Source of the DNA: Aplidium turbinatum
Taxonomy: Eukaryota; Chordata; Ascidiacea; Aplousobranchia; Polyclinidae
Length of the DNA: 64,000 bases
NCBI GenBank assembly: GCA_918807975.1
Contig: OU964923.1
Span: forward strand, 6,386,001-6,450,000
Reading direction: 5' to 3'
In this document: positions 12,301 through 23,013 of the stretch, in pieces
Layout of the letters: each line of letters opens with the position of its first letter
Numbering within the stretch: the first letter of the stretch is position 1
Notes under the pieces: generated by a model
Told to the model about the DNA's origin: nothing
The model's database searches: none
What the model saw: the letters and a program-made list of their open reading frames with translations, nothing else
Program-made: the position numbers and the translations under genes

Positions 12301-15300
12301 TCCAGTAGTTTTAAAACCACTGTTCTCCAAAGTTCAAAAGTACGTTTACAAAACAATGCATTGAAAATATCTCATTGAAACAATGCATGTTAGATTGCGC
12401 TGAGCTTTCGTGAAAGTTTTAAAAGTTGGTCGGAAACTTCTTTCTCATGCATAGTTTCACGTATAACCCCACACAGAACTGAACGTTTTCTATTTTTGCT
12501 TCCTAATGATATCTGTTGTAAGGTACCGTAATGGTTGTTATGAAACAGAAATTTTACCCAAATGGAAGTTTTAAGCCGTAAGCTTCAGCAAGTGTATCAG
12601 TAAGCGTGAACTTGAAGTACTTACCTATTTTTATTTGCTGAGGCAAGTGTTAATGTTAAAAAGTACTTAATTTTATCACACTTACCGTAATCATCATATG
12701 GACGATTGGACGTGCATATAATCATGTTCAGATAAATATCGATGAGTTAATTTTTTTTCCAGGATGTTCTTGTGTATTATCACTCATCGTGGTGTGGAGG
12801 ATGTTCATCATATTCTCATGTTTTAATGACGTTGCAATCGAAAAAAGATAAGTTCGAAAATTTAACTATCTACCAAGTCAACGAAGAAACAAATGAAGAG
12901 CTTCCATTATCTTTCAAAGCACTTTCGTATCCGACATTGATCTTGTTCCCAGCCAATAGGTATGGCCTTGCATTAGAGCTTACTTTAGAAACCTACCTAG
13001 ATTTTGTTTGGTTATTGGCTCAACGCGCGGTAACTTTTATATTGTCACCGTAAAGTCGCATACAATATACAGCGCAAAAGTTGGGAGCAAGTCTTTTTGG
13101 CACAAATAGGCGCGCACACTGTGGCGTCAGGATATTTAGGTGCGCAGCACTGTGGCGCCCGTTTGTTGTTAGTCCAAGTTTGAGTCGGCGAAAGCCTTAT
13201 CAATAAATTATTCAAGTTTCCGAACATGACTGAGTTCACTTTTAGTTATAGAAGTCAAATAATAACTACACTAAACATCAGTAAAAATATACCGTAGCCT
13301 ATATTCAAGCGGTGGTAGGCTTTAAGTGAAGAGTAACTTAGTTTTCCGTCAAAACCCCGACTGGGTTTTGCCAAAGCTGAGCTGATACAATCTGCAGACT
13401 TTACTAGGAATAGCATCTAAATGAACGGGCGCCACAGTGCTTCGCACCTACGATTTACATATCCTGACGCCACAGTGTGCGCGCCGATTTGACCTGCGCC
13501 TAAAAGACGTGGACCCCGAAAGGCAAAGGTCGAAATGCAAAACGACTAATTGTTGTGGCAACTGTGAGGTTATATTGAGCAATTTCGGTGATATTGTATT
13601 CGGAATATCATAACGTTATGATCTAGTTTCACCTTACCAATTGCTAACTGGTCTCCACTGATTTCACTTGTAATCTTACCGAGATGGATAAAGTTGGGTA
13701 TTCTATAATCTAGCATATCGAGCTGGGGGAGACCAACAATAAAATAGATTGATTTTGTTGATTCTATTTTTTTTGTCACTTTCTATATATCTTTCTTGCT
13801 TTGACTTGTATTTTGTTATTTCTGGGCATTAATTTTGCAAGGAGATGAAACTGATGGAGACTTGTACGGTCATAGTGTGGGGAAGCCAGTTACCTTAAAA
13901 CTACAATGTTTTTGAAATGAATAAAAATACCGATAGTCTAATTCCTATCTTCCAGGGATTGATCTTTCATATAATTGTCGAAAATTTATGCTTTTTGCAC
14001 TTAAGGACAGGTGACAGCGTCGTCTTTTCCAAATCCGTTCTATGCACTTTGCCGAATGTTATCGGCTTTCTTCTCCGTCATGCCTCACCTGCTACTAAGG
14101 CACAACTTCTATTAAGTGCTTGCTCGTCAAACAATGGGAATGGCAGCCGGTTACTTTTACCATACGATATCTGCAGAAAGCAAGATATAATGGAACGGTA
14201 AGGTTCGCAAACGTTTCTGCTTTCTGGTAACTATTAACTATTCATCGAGTAGGCTACCTTCTTTGTAAATCCGATTATAATGCTAGATAAATTCGATAGA
14301 TGGAGATACTATGCTTATAATGACGTGTAAATAAGCAACCACTTGGGCGTGCAAAAAATTTTTTTTTGCATTGTCAAACTTTAAACTCGACAATTTAGCT
14401 ATAGTAAATATGTTTAATCCAATCAGTATGACTAATTGACTATACTTCTTTGTTAAGTAGCCTATATTTAAAACCTTAATTTGTCTGGATTTTTTTTTTG
14501 GGGGGGGGGGGCAGATAGCTAGTCCATGGTCACATGCGGCTGCCTTTTCTCAAGTATAAGTAGAATCTTATCCGCTCTGATTTGATTTTAATTCTTGGTA
14601 TCTAACACTCTTTTTTTCTTTAAAACAAAGGTTGACAAGGTAATGGAACATGTTCAGGCATGAAAAGGTAACCTTTTCGTTGTGTCTCCAGTTCATACTT
14701 TTCGTTGTATCCAGGCTTACACCCAGTGGTTGAAGATTAAGTGAACGGGAAGACAAGGAAGCCAATCTTCGTGTCCACCTTCAGGCATGTCTTTAAATGT
14801 CTTGCCAAAGACACAGCCGCATGCTCTTGAGCGGTATCGAACCGGTTCCTTTTCGAGCGCCGTCCAAGGTCTCTCACCACTCGGCTATACAGCCGATCAT
14901 GTTTTTGTTCTCCCTTTGACTAATGTATTGCCTTAGAATTGACAATTTTTGGTTTCGTGCCCATAATTGTTAAAAGCATTCGCCTGTGCATCGTTTACTT
15001 TCTCAAGCAGGTCGGTCATAACCACTGGTTTTAAGCCTCGAAACCTTTTTATAAATCGCAATTTTCCTTACTCCTTCACAGTTAATGATGAGGATAGTTA
15101 TCTTGCTACGGAAGATTTGGGCTTATTTCATCGAAACAAAAATACTCGTACACATAGGCGCCGACTTTGCAAAAAAACTGGGGGGGCGAGAAAGGTGATG
15201 ACGTCATAACCATAAGGCTTTTTACTCAATTAAAATAGTCTTTGATTAAGCTTACCGTCTTGTTTATATTGACACCTAGGTCGCAAACCGAATTTATTAG

Positions 15301-16824
15301 AACCGCTGCTTGAAAGGATTAGTTTTACGCATGCAATGCGCCTAGTTGTAAAAATTTTGATATTGTTAGCTCATAATTGGAATAGTTGGAAAACAAGCCG
15401 ATTGATTTCCTTTTCGTGCGAGTGAATAACAACGCTCAAGACAGTGAAGTTATCGAAATAAAACGCAAAAAATCATGATCTCAAGCAGAGAGCAAACCGG
15501 CTACCAGTTTTATTAACCTCGTTTCACTCATTTTGCTAATTACTTACCTTCAAAGCGTTAACAACGGCGAAGTGTTTTCTGTTTTTTATCGAAAGTCTTT
15601 AATCGAATACGGTAGTGCAGTTTTCTCATAATTGTTAATGTATATATTGTGAAAATATATACATCAATAAGTGCTTATTAAAGCAAAACAAGGATGACAG
15701 TTTTGACAAATGCATTTTGTCTTTGATTCTTTATTCACGTAATTGTTCGTTGTGTCGTAGTTTCAACTCGATAAGTTTGCTAAAATCGATTTCATGTTTG
15801 AAGTCACAAAAAACTAACGGACGTTTGGATAACTCGTGAAATGAGAATAAACATTTTTGAATTTGAAGTTGCTCCTGACGCGCGGGAAGATAAGCAGTGT
15901 GGGACTGCGAGCGTACGTGCCGTGCGCATCTTAGTAGTAGCCTAATTCACGTTCCAGAGAAAGCAATGCGATCAGCTGCTGTTTTGCGAGCAGGAGCAAC
16001 GTACAAAGGCTGCTTTTCGCTTTCAGCATTCTGCCCGTGTTAAAGATGTAAATATCTTTCGCGAAGTATTTTATCTTTGAAATACCACTTGTAATAGCCA
16101 TTTTTGTTGCCCCTCAACCATTGATTTACGGGGGCGACGCCCCCGGCCCCCCCGGAAGTCGGCGCGTATGCTCGTACATATAATTGACGTTATGATTGAA
16201 AAGAAGGCCGTTTGCAAATTGTTTTGGCTGATTGCATGCATACATTGTGTTTTGTCATGTTAGAGGTTTATAATCTTTGCTATCGTTTTACTCTTGCCTA
16301 TACCAGGGGTCCGCAAATAGTGAGTCGCGACCCAAATTTGGGTCGCGAGACCATCCACTGTGGGTCGCAAAACAGTTTAAACTTGCTATCAATATAAGTT
16401 GTATGGAAAAAATAAATACTCTGTGATGTGGTAAATTTCATACAATTTTGTACAAGAAAATTGTTATTCAGTATGTCTTGCTATAGTAAGTTTGCCCCAT
16501 CGCCAGATGAAGTACACCCTTGTTGATAATCCTTGTCATATTGGAAGATTAACATTAGTAGAGCACATGACGATCTCTTATTTTGCTTACGTGCAGATCC
16601 GTTTCAGAATGAGGTACGAGAGATTCGTTTTAAGAAGACTAAGAGCATTCGAAGAAGTTCTCGACAACGCTCTGAGGCGGTGGGGTCTGCACGTAACATG
16701 GAATACCACCCCTCGACATGGCTTCTCGTACATGAGCGACTTGAAGATAGTAAAACAAAAGGCAATGACAAAAGTACGGAGACTCACTTCGGTTATCAAC
16801 AGTTTGAACGTCCTCACAGCATAA
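6322..16824 (+). CDS. TXNDC11: TXNDC11, ER thioredoxin-domain protein (spliced; N-terminal exon not found)
   Basis: Coding exons: 6322-6541, 6914-7011, 7402-7534, 8251-8341, 8711-8898, 9319-9429, 10083-10584, 12065-12339 (acceptor doubtful), 12763-12959, 14006-14197, 16608-16824. They join in phase to about 740 residues; human TXNDC11 has about 985. The first thioredoxin-like domain has APWCHSS and AINCWW. A middle region shares the C-rich block, NQTLRF and IVDLQNEEKYVM with human. The second thioredoxin domain has SSWCGGC and a SYPTLILFP cis-proline strand. The last exon is charged and helical, like the human coiled coil, and ends in TAA. In mammals the protein is an ER membrane thioredoxin-like factor linked to EDEM and DUOX maturation. 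The first intron uses a GC donor. The exon encoding the membrane anchor was not located. Family assignment is strong; exons 8 and 11 are the least certain. Confidence 0.88.
7646..8200 (+). repeat. retroposon copy in a TXNDC11 intron
   Basis: About 550 bases match the reverse complement of 41190-41785 along their length, for example ACGTCATATAAAAACCGTT, GAGGTGTACGGCGTTGCAT and ACGAAGAGATTATGGTTTACC. No terminal inverted repeats are seen. This copy stops at the point where the other continues into a TTGA-repeat tail, so it appears tail-truncated. It lies between exons 7402-7534 and 8251-8341. Confidence 0.65.
9540..9705 (-). repeat. tRNA-headed SINE, another family, in a TXNDC11 intron
   Basis: On the minus strand the segment reads GTAGCTGAGAGTGTCTGAC, then CGCTCCAAAGGTCG, then GTTAGTTCGAAACTC, matching a tRNA box A and box B arrangement. 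The body toward 9540 is unrelated to SINE A. No complete tRNA can be folded with confidence. Confidence 0.45.
10680..11691. mobile_element. 1.0-kb hAT-type MITE, copy 1
   Basis: Ends CATACGCGCCGACTT and AAGTCGGCGCCTATG are inverted. The 8-bp target duplication CTTGCAGT is perfect at 10672-10679 and 11692-11699. There is no transposase. The copy sits in the TXNDC11 intron between 10584 and 12065 and is nearly identical to the inverted copy at 15153-16170. Confidence 0.9.
12065..12339 (+). CDS. TXNDC11: TXNDC11 exon 8, 5' boundary unresolved
   Basis: The conserved part (LDLNYVAEQFVLNF onward) matches the human segment before the second thioredoxin domain. The acceptor at 12064 keeps the frame with the donor at 10584 but adds about 29 residues, many hydrophobic, that are not expected from human. 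The acceptor TTCTAG at 12143 would remove them but is out of phase with that donor. Either the extra residues are real or the donor at 10584 is not the one used. Confidence 0.6.
13090..13510. mobile_element. foldback element in a TXNDC11 intron
   Basis: Arms near 13090-13165 and 13422-13510 are inverted copies, including GGCGCGCACACTGTGGCGTC and GCGCACCT/ACTGTGGCGCCCGTT. About 250 bases of unrelated sequence separate them. I could not read a clear target duplication, so the superfamily is open. Confidence 0.55.
14690..14895 (-). repeat. tRNA-headed SINE, family B
   Basis: On the minus strand a head containing GGTTCGATACCGCTC (box B) leads into TGTCTTTGGCAAGACAT and a body ending near TTCAACCACTGGGTG. 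The same body recurs at 20275-20360, 33165-33310, 37230-37400 and, as a fragment, 44380-44430. It lies in the last long TXNDC11 intron. Confidence 0.6.
15153..16170. mobile_element. 1.0-kb hAT-type MITE, copy 2 (inverted)
   Basis: Inverted orientation of the element at 10680-11691, with ends CATAGGCGCCGACTT and AAGTCGGCGCGTATG. The 8-bp target duplication CTCGTACA is perfect at 15145-15152 and 16171-16178. Few differences separate the two copies, so both are young. It lies in the intron before the last TXNDC11 exon. Confidence 0.9.
16307..16385 (+). repeat. hAT end fragment
   Basis: CAGGGGTCCGCAAATAGTG followed by repeated GGGTCGCGA motifs resembles the left end of ZBED-type hAT elements. 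No matching right end was found. Confidence 0.4.
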
Positions 16825-16880
16825 AGTATGCATAGTATTTCTATGCAATGCTACTCGTTATGTTAACCATGGTAATGGTG

Positions 16881-16886
16881 CAATAA
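16881..16886 (+). terminator. TXNDC11: polyadenylation signal for TXNDC11
   Basis: AATAAA lies 57 bases after the predicted stop codon, followed by a T-rich stretch near 16930. This supports 16608-16824 as the terminal exon. Confidence 0.55.
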
Positions 16887-17385
16887 AGGTGATCACACAA
16901 AATTCTATATCGCTGTGTGCACTGGTGTTTTCCTTTTTTAGCGTCGTTAGCTTAACGCCCAGCTACGTAAGCTGAGTAAAGGCCAGATCAAACTACGCCA
17001 GTTGAACGTGTACGTTATAACAGCGCACTTCAAAGGTAGCTTGCACTTCAGCTGTACTTGGTGAATAAAGTTTTCTCATGTGTGGTACCAAGAAGTATTA
17101 AGGCAGCCTTTCATCAGCCGACTGATTGTTTCAGCAGTCCTTGATATTACGTTACAAGCTATATCCGGTATAAATGACGAAATACTTCATTGGGATGCAG
17201 GCTAATGGAAAGGGCGTTTTGCAATATTTGCATATGCCCTACCAGGTTTCATAAAAATGTTCTTACAAGTTTAAACAGTCTGGAAAAGCATGGATTTTTT
17301 CAATGACAGGCTGTCATTTATTGTGAGAATCCGTCTCTTCGAACTGAGAAAGCTTGGTTTGGTTTTGAATCTTTGTGGTCGGACT

Positions 17386-18060
17386 CAGTGGCGTAGCCAG
17401 AAAAAAAATTTGTGTGGGGCCAAATGTTTGATGAGAACGACAAAGTGTTTGATTAAGCCATCCCCACCTGATGTGCAGTGGCGTATCCTGGTGGGTTGAG
17501 CAAGGGAAGCAATAAAAGTGGTGGGGGTTAGAGCGTGCCGAAGGCACGCGTATTTTAGGGGGGTCCGGAGGCATTCTCCCCCGGAAAATTTTTGCAAATT
17601 TACACTCAAATAATGAATTATAGCGCTTTCTGGAAACACTTTTAGGGTAATATTTGTATGAAATTTATTAGCAGAAAAACAGCTATTAACTTATTAAAGG
17701 TAGCTCTTACACACGAATGGGCAAAAATTGCGGCTAAAATTAGAAAACAACAAAAACTCAATAACTAGGCTACACAAAAACCCAACAGAGTAAGCCATTC
17801 TGAAATTGATCCACAAATTAGTTAAAAGAAACGTAAATCGCGTAAATTTTGCGCGATTTACGATTTTCAAAATTTATTGGTGTCTTTCTGTGTGTCTAAA
17901 ACAAATCCTTAGGGGTGTTAATAGCCAGATGTCTTGAAAGACGTTATAAATTTCTACAAATTTTATTATATTTTCAACAAAGGGCTCAACTTCGGAATCT
18001 AATCTTTGAAAATTTGGGGGGCCATGGCCCCTTTCGCCGCCCCCCCTGGCTACGCCTATG
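17386..18060. mobile_element. hAT-type MITE inserted in a SINE
   Basis: Ends CAGTGGCGTAGCCAG and CTGGCTACGCCTATG, with a perfect 8-bp duplication GTCGGACT at 17378-17385 and 18061-18068. The sequence on both sides is one interrupted SINE A copy (left TTTTGAATCTTTGTGGTCGG, right GTCGGACTGACAAAGCC to about 18130). A second GTGGCGTATCCTGG motif inside suggests a nested or composite structure. Confidence 0.8.
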
Positions 18061-18265
18061 GTCGGACTGACAAAGCCTTGGTAGTTTATTTCTTGCAGTT
18101 TCGCATAGCCTACTTATGAAGGCTTTTCATAATAATATTCGTGTTTTCAGTGGCGTAGCCAAGGGGGGGGTTTTGGGGGTTACAACCCCCCCCTTTGGCA
18201 CGCGTATGACGTCACGATATTGAGAATGATGCTTTCAGTCTAAAAAAAATTGCCTAATTTTAAAC

Positions 18266-19831
18266 CAGGGATTCCTAAACAAACCGGGATGCGAAACTCC
18301 GTTTGTCTGCTTAACAACAGTAGGGCTAACGCGAAACAGCGCTGCAACTGTTTTTGAGCATATATCTGATACAGAACTTACTGCAGTTTCTGTTTCAAAC
18401 ATTCTAGAAACACTAGTATTGGTATTACATAGACTGGAAGCAATATTAGTTGATTACAATTTTTTTACACCAACTATTACAAAAACTATTACAAAAATAA
18501 TAATTCAATAGTCAAATAAGGGTGAAAAACCACTTCTTAGAATATTAAAAACACATAATAAATCGAATATGAAAACCTAGAGGTTTAAGCAGCAGTTTTG
18601 TTGGAGCTGGCACTCGTAGCTTTTCGAAGCTTTCTAGCCATCACTGCTGGTGTTTCATGTTTTTGTGCGTTGAGCTGTTTGAGTTCGTCTTTGGCAAAAC
18701 AGTGAAAAACTATCTCCAAAATTAGTTCAAAATTACACTGTCATCCTACGCAATTCTGGCGCAGCATAGCACAATAATGGACACACTCGTGTGCAACATT
18801 TTTCACTGCTGCTACACATGCAGAGCGCTGATTAGAAACTGACATTGTTTTGGATTTGGCACCTTCATCCAATATGATAGCAGTATAACATTGTACAGCT
18901 AGCGTAATTACTGCAAAACAGAATTCAGAAGGCACTGACAACCCCCCTCGGTCTGCCATTTCAAATAATTTGGAATGGTCTTCTGAATCACAATCAGGAA
19001 ATGGAGGGACATCGACATCCTCGCTCTTGATGAAAAGATCTCTGCAGCATTCACATTTCCGTCGGCGTGTCATGCTGCGTGCAATGTAGCCACTAACATA
19101 AAAAGCTACGTTTGCATCATTTTGGAACAAATCTTCCAGTCCATGCACAGCAACGATCAGCAAATGTTCGGTCAACCACTTTACTCCTGGGTCGTCTGCA
19201 CTTCTCTTTCTACCACCATTAGCATGCCGTGAAGGCATGACTTCCTCATTATTCAGCCTTGAAGCTGCCAGCAGACCGTGCTGTTGCAAAACACTCAATG
19301 TCCGAATTTTCTTCTCCGCTTCGACAAGCTGCTTTATTGACATAAAAAAGTTACCTCCATTGGCTTGGCGGTACCATCCAAAACGTCCTTCTATGGGATC
19401 TAAGGTGAATTTTCCTGGTAAAATGTACCCAAGCTTAAACTTTCGTCAAGTTTAAAGTCAACTTTTGTCTCAAGCTGCTGAAATTGGCCAAGTTACAGTT
19501 CCTAAAATTGCAATGAGTAGTCTTATCTGTACATAGTAGGCCTCCTACCTGCTAGGGTATTGATTTTGTGCTGGTCAAGTAGGCTACTAACTAGCTTGTT
19601 CTACCTAATCTTCTATGGCTTTTAATTTATTCTTGTAATCTTCCAGTACAGCAGTGAATAAGAACAACGAAACGTGAACTGCTGTCTAGCATCTGCTTAC
19701 TATTGGCAAAATCACATGTCACCGCCACGCGCGCACCCCGCGACATGATGATTGATGATAGCACTACTGTTGTTACGATCCTAAGCGGATAATCCGTTAG
19801 TTTCGCATCCCGGTTTGTTTAGGAATCCCTG
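18266..19831 (-). mobile_element. P-like DNA transposon, decayed
   Basis: The 33-bp terminal repeats begin CAGGGATTCCTAAACAAACC and match almost perfectly in inverted orientation at the right end. A perfect 8-bp duplication, TTTTAAAC, flanks it (18258-18265, 19832-19839). Eight-bp duplications and roughly 31-bp inverted ends suit P elements, and the coding remnant inside agrees. The element lies wholly within the MITE at 18148-20146. Confidence 0.7.
18741..19343 (-). pseudogene. P-element-type transposase C-terminal remnant
   Basis: The 200-residue frame contains FYVSGYIARSM followed by a KCECC cysteine cluster, a pattern I associate with the C-terminal part of P/THAP9-type transposases. The THAP finger, GTP-binding region and catalytic core are missing, and only about a quarter of the expected length is left. 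It is not expected to be active. A hAT-type origin is the alternative. Confidence 0.5.
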
Positions 19832-20274
19832 TTTTAAACAAAACTGCATTAAAAGAGCAAGTTTTGCCAATACCAAACATCTCAGCCAGGAATTAGCAAC
19901 AAGAAAAGACAGAGACTTAGCTTTATTTCCGAAAAATGTCGAAAAAAACATGATCTTATCCTTTTGCTATGCCATTCGGACAGCACCATTTTACAAGAAT
20001 ATTCATACCCACATTTTTGTTGAAAATGCTCTCAGAATGCACCAAATTCAAAGTAATTTTTCAAAATTTTCTGGGGGATGCCCCCAGACCCCCCGCCGCT
20101 GGGTTGTCAAAACCCCCCCCTTTCAAAATTCCTGGCTACGCTACTGCGTGTTTTTATTTGTGCCCATTGCGATAACATACAGTAGCCTACACTGCGATAC
20201 AACAGACGACAGGAAGCAGCGAAGTGACATATAGTCTTCGAGTCAGCTGCTCCCCTTATTTTGGCTTGCCATTA

Positions 20275-20360
20275 AGTGTCTTTGCCGAGACATAGCCGCG
20301 TGCTCTGGAGCGGTGTCGAACCCACGTCCTTTCGAACGAAGAAGTTCTCGATTGGGCTTC
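20275..20360 (-). repeat. SINE family B fragment
   Basis: Minus-strand head with GGGTTCGACACCGCTCC and adjacent TCTCGGCAAAGACAC, as in the copy at 14690-14895. The body is cut off on the right by a MITE fragment. Confidence 0.5.
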
Positions 20361-20384
20361 GCCCAACGGTGAAGATCTATCACC

Positions 20385-20625
20385 AAAGGTGACAGGGCTA
20401 TCACCAAAGGCGACACTTTTAGGGGGCCTCCTTCAGAAAATTTTGAAAAAAAATCCCTTAAAAATTGTACATTTTGAGAGTAGCCTACTATCAAACAAAA
20501 TTAACTGTGAAACTCTGTCTGTAATAGGGGGTAAAATTCTATTTAAGTTAGGCCTACATAAATCTAAAACAGCTGTAAGAATAGACAATGGTAGGCTTCA
20601 GTTTCACTTATCTAATGTTCATACC
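20385..20625. repeat. MITE fragment, family of 25621-25912
   Basis: GGGGGCCTCCTTCAGAAAATTTTGAAAAAA and the following bases match the interior of the MITEs at 25621-25912 and 28321-28613. The terminal repeats are not preserved. Confidence 0.5.
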
Positions 20626-20884
20626 CATTAGATCTGAGGTGTAGCCTACGCAGTCGGTCTACGTAGAAACAAACATTGGCCATTATAGTAGGGCTAATGC
20701 TAAACAACAAAATTGCATATCACTGCCTCTGACTACTGTTGGCAGCGAAAGTGTTGCATGGCTTAATATATAATACCGCATAAATTTGATAAAAAAATCA
20801 TCTCCTTACTATAGGCTACAGTAGGGCAGGCCTACATCTTCATTTTATAAACTTTAATTCCAAAAGCTCACAAGCCTGTTATTA

Positions 20885-21140
20885 GTTGGTGGCCTCTTTC
20901 TCCTACTGTGAATGTGGTGCCGAGGAACAGACCGCAGCGCAGACTACATCATCAATGACTGCTCCATCTTCAAGCCACCTAACGGAGTGGATGGTCTGCG
21001 CGTCATGGATGATGAAACCAAAGACTGGCTGCTCTCTAGTAGCCTTCCAGTGTAGTCCGGGAACATCGTGAATCTGGGGTGGTAAAAGGATAGATCCTCG
21101 GCCCCATACGCTCACACGACGACAATGACGAGTTGGTTGC
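20885..21140 (+). repeat. Jockey-like LINE, 3' end only
   Basis: Nearly identical to 32905-33147, the 3' end of the LINE described there: same terminal coding bases, same 3' UTR (GGGGTGGTAAAAGGATAGA) and a degenerating ACG-repeat tail. It is a 5'-truncated insertion of the same family. Confidence 0.85.
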
Positions 21141-21654
21141 ATATTCAAAACTACTTCGGAACGGGGGCAATTTCTCTCTTTACTTCCCTTAACCATGACC
21201 CTGATTGGGATCATGATAGTCAATGACACCTATAGTGTGTTTATTGTGTTCAGTGCACTTTGTAATTTTGTCTTGTTCGCTGTTGTTTTGCTGCTTTTGA
21301 AAACTTTATAAAACTCACGTTTTTTGTTCATTTGAGCATTCTTTGCAGCAAACGTTTCTAATTCCTAAAATCGAAATTTATATTTTAACACCAGCCAGGT
21401 TGATCCAGAAAAAAATTGCAAGTTTTGTAGCAATTTCGTTTTTGTTTTGCGCAGCCTGGTAAAAAAATCCTCACGAACCGAAAGCGGTTCGAGGCCTTGT
21501 GGTTGCCAACCCTTGTAGGCTACTCCTACTCGGCCATATCGCTTACCAAGATAATTATGAAGAAACTAAAATTCAGTCCCAGTCAGTGCTTATTGCGAGG
21601 AATGCACATTTTTACGGTCTGGTTAAGTATTTTTGCTCCCAGCATTGTAGGTTG

Positions 21655-21895
21655 GTTTTGAATCTTTATCCTCGGACTGACAAAGCCTTGTTTGGTTATA
21701 TCTGATAGTTTCGCATATTTGTAGAAGCTTCGCAGAGCCTGTTACCGATATTGGCAGAGTGAAGTTTTCCGATTGTTGTTCAAGTCTTGTTGCCGGAGAA
21801 TTATTCCATCAATTAGGTGCCGCTGAATGGAGAGCAGTCCTGAAATGGGTTGCTCAAGCGCACACCCAGAGAGTCGAACCAGCGCCACGTGTGAT
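21655..21895 (-). repeat. SINE family A copy
   Basis: Matches 205-478 in the same orientation, including the body (GGCAGAGTGAAGTTTTCCG, GGTGCCGCTGAATGGAGAGC) and part of the head (GAGAGTCGAACCAGCGCC). The first part of the tRNA-like head is missing. Confidence 0.7.
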
Positions 21896-23013
21896 TTGGT
21901 TAAAATAAACATTCTGAGATTTCTAGTTAAAATGCCGATCCTTGTTGCTTTAAGGATTTATAAAGCACGATTTTAAACCATTTATAGATTATCTTTTGTT
22001 TATTTATGAATTATAACTGCATCTTTTGTTTAATTGTGTTTTTGAACTTAATTGAAATAAACTTAAATCTTAAAAACTTGTTTTAAAAATTTTAGCTGTT
22101 CGACATCGGATAATTGCAGCTTATACGAAAAAAACTACATCACTGTATTGACGTCTCAAATCATGAGTAAATGTTATTTGATGTCATCAAGCTACGATAC
22201 AATCACACGATTTAGTCCAATCATCAGTTTTGGTTTTGACCCAACACACCAATCTTTATTGCAAACCTGCGGCTATTTATTTTACCTATAAATTAACTCG
22301 ATTTATTGGCGACGAAAGAGATGAAATTACAAGTTTTACGTTGCCAACATTTCGCTTACACACAATCAAACCTGTTAACGATACACAAAAAAATCGAAAA
22401 GTTTTTTTTTGACGTCAAAAAAGCTAATCCACAAACCCTTGATATTGCTTTCTGCCGAAGAAAAACTTCACTCCAGTGAGCAGTAATAAGGAAAAAGCTA
22501 CTTTTGCAAAACGTCGAAGCAACATAAGACAGGAAGGCTAGGATCATAGGCTACGTCCAATGAAGTTGATATTGTAGATTCTTTTGTCGTTGATAAATTC
22601 AATAGTTGAGTTGACTATACTACGTAGTAAGTAAATCTGTTTTCTCTCGCATGTTATACAAAACATGTGGAGGTTTAGTACAAAAATGTTAGAAATTAAA
22701 TTGCCAGAAAAATTGGACAAACTTAATTAGTTCTGCCAGACTAGTCTATTGCATTATTAGATCCGCTTAAACGTTAAATTAGGTCCATTTTTCAATATTT
22801 TATTCTTTACAATCTACAGCAATGAGTATAGCCCTGTAGGTATAATTTTTAATAAGTTTAACATTAATTCAGAAGTTTAAACCTATCGTAACTTATAAAG
22901 CAACTTGAAAACACAGTGGTAACTGATTTGCGGTTATAGCCTACGTTTGCCTATTAGCCTGCCAAACCTTATAGCCTAGATTGCACAAGACACAAAACAA
23001 GTGAAGATTGAAT
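21896..23013. other. intergenic, nothing recognised
   Basis: AT-rich stretch without supported exons or classified repeats. It should contain the promoter and 5' UTR of the secreted-protein gene that follows, but no specific element can be named. Confidence 0.4.

Larger units (their letters stand above)
18148..20146. mobile_element. hAT-type MITE (outer), split by a P-like element
   Basis: Ends CAGTGGCGTAGCCAAGG and CCTGGCTACGCTACTG, target duplication CGTGTTTT at 18140-18147 and 20147-20154. Removing the inner element leaves about 430 bases. The ends belong to the same CAGTGGCGTAGCCA family as 17386-18060. Confidence 0.8.

Noticed and set aside
14490-14515. T run followed by G run as a regulatory site
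   Set aside because: Homopolymers of this kind are commonly sequencing or slippage features, and nothing around it suggests a function.
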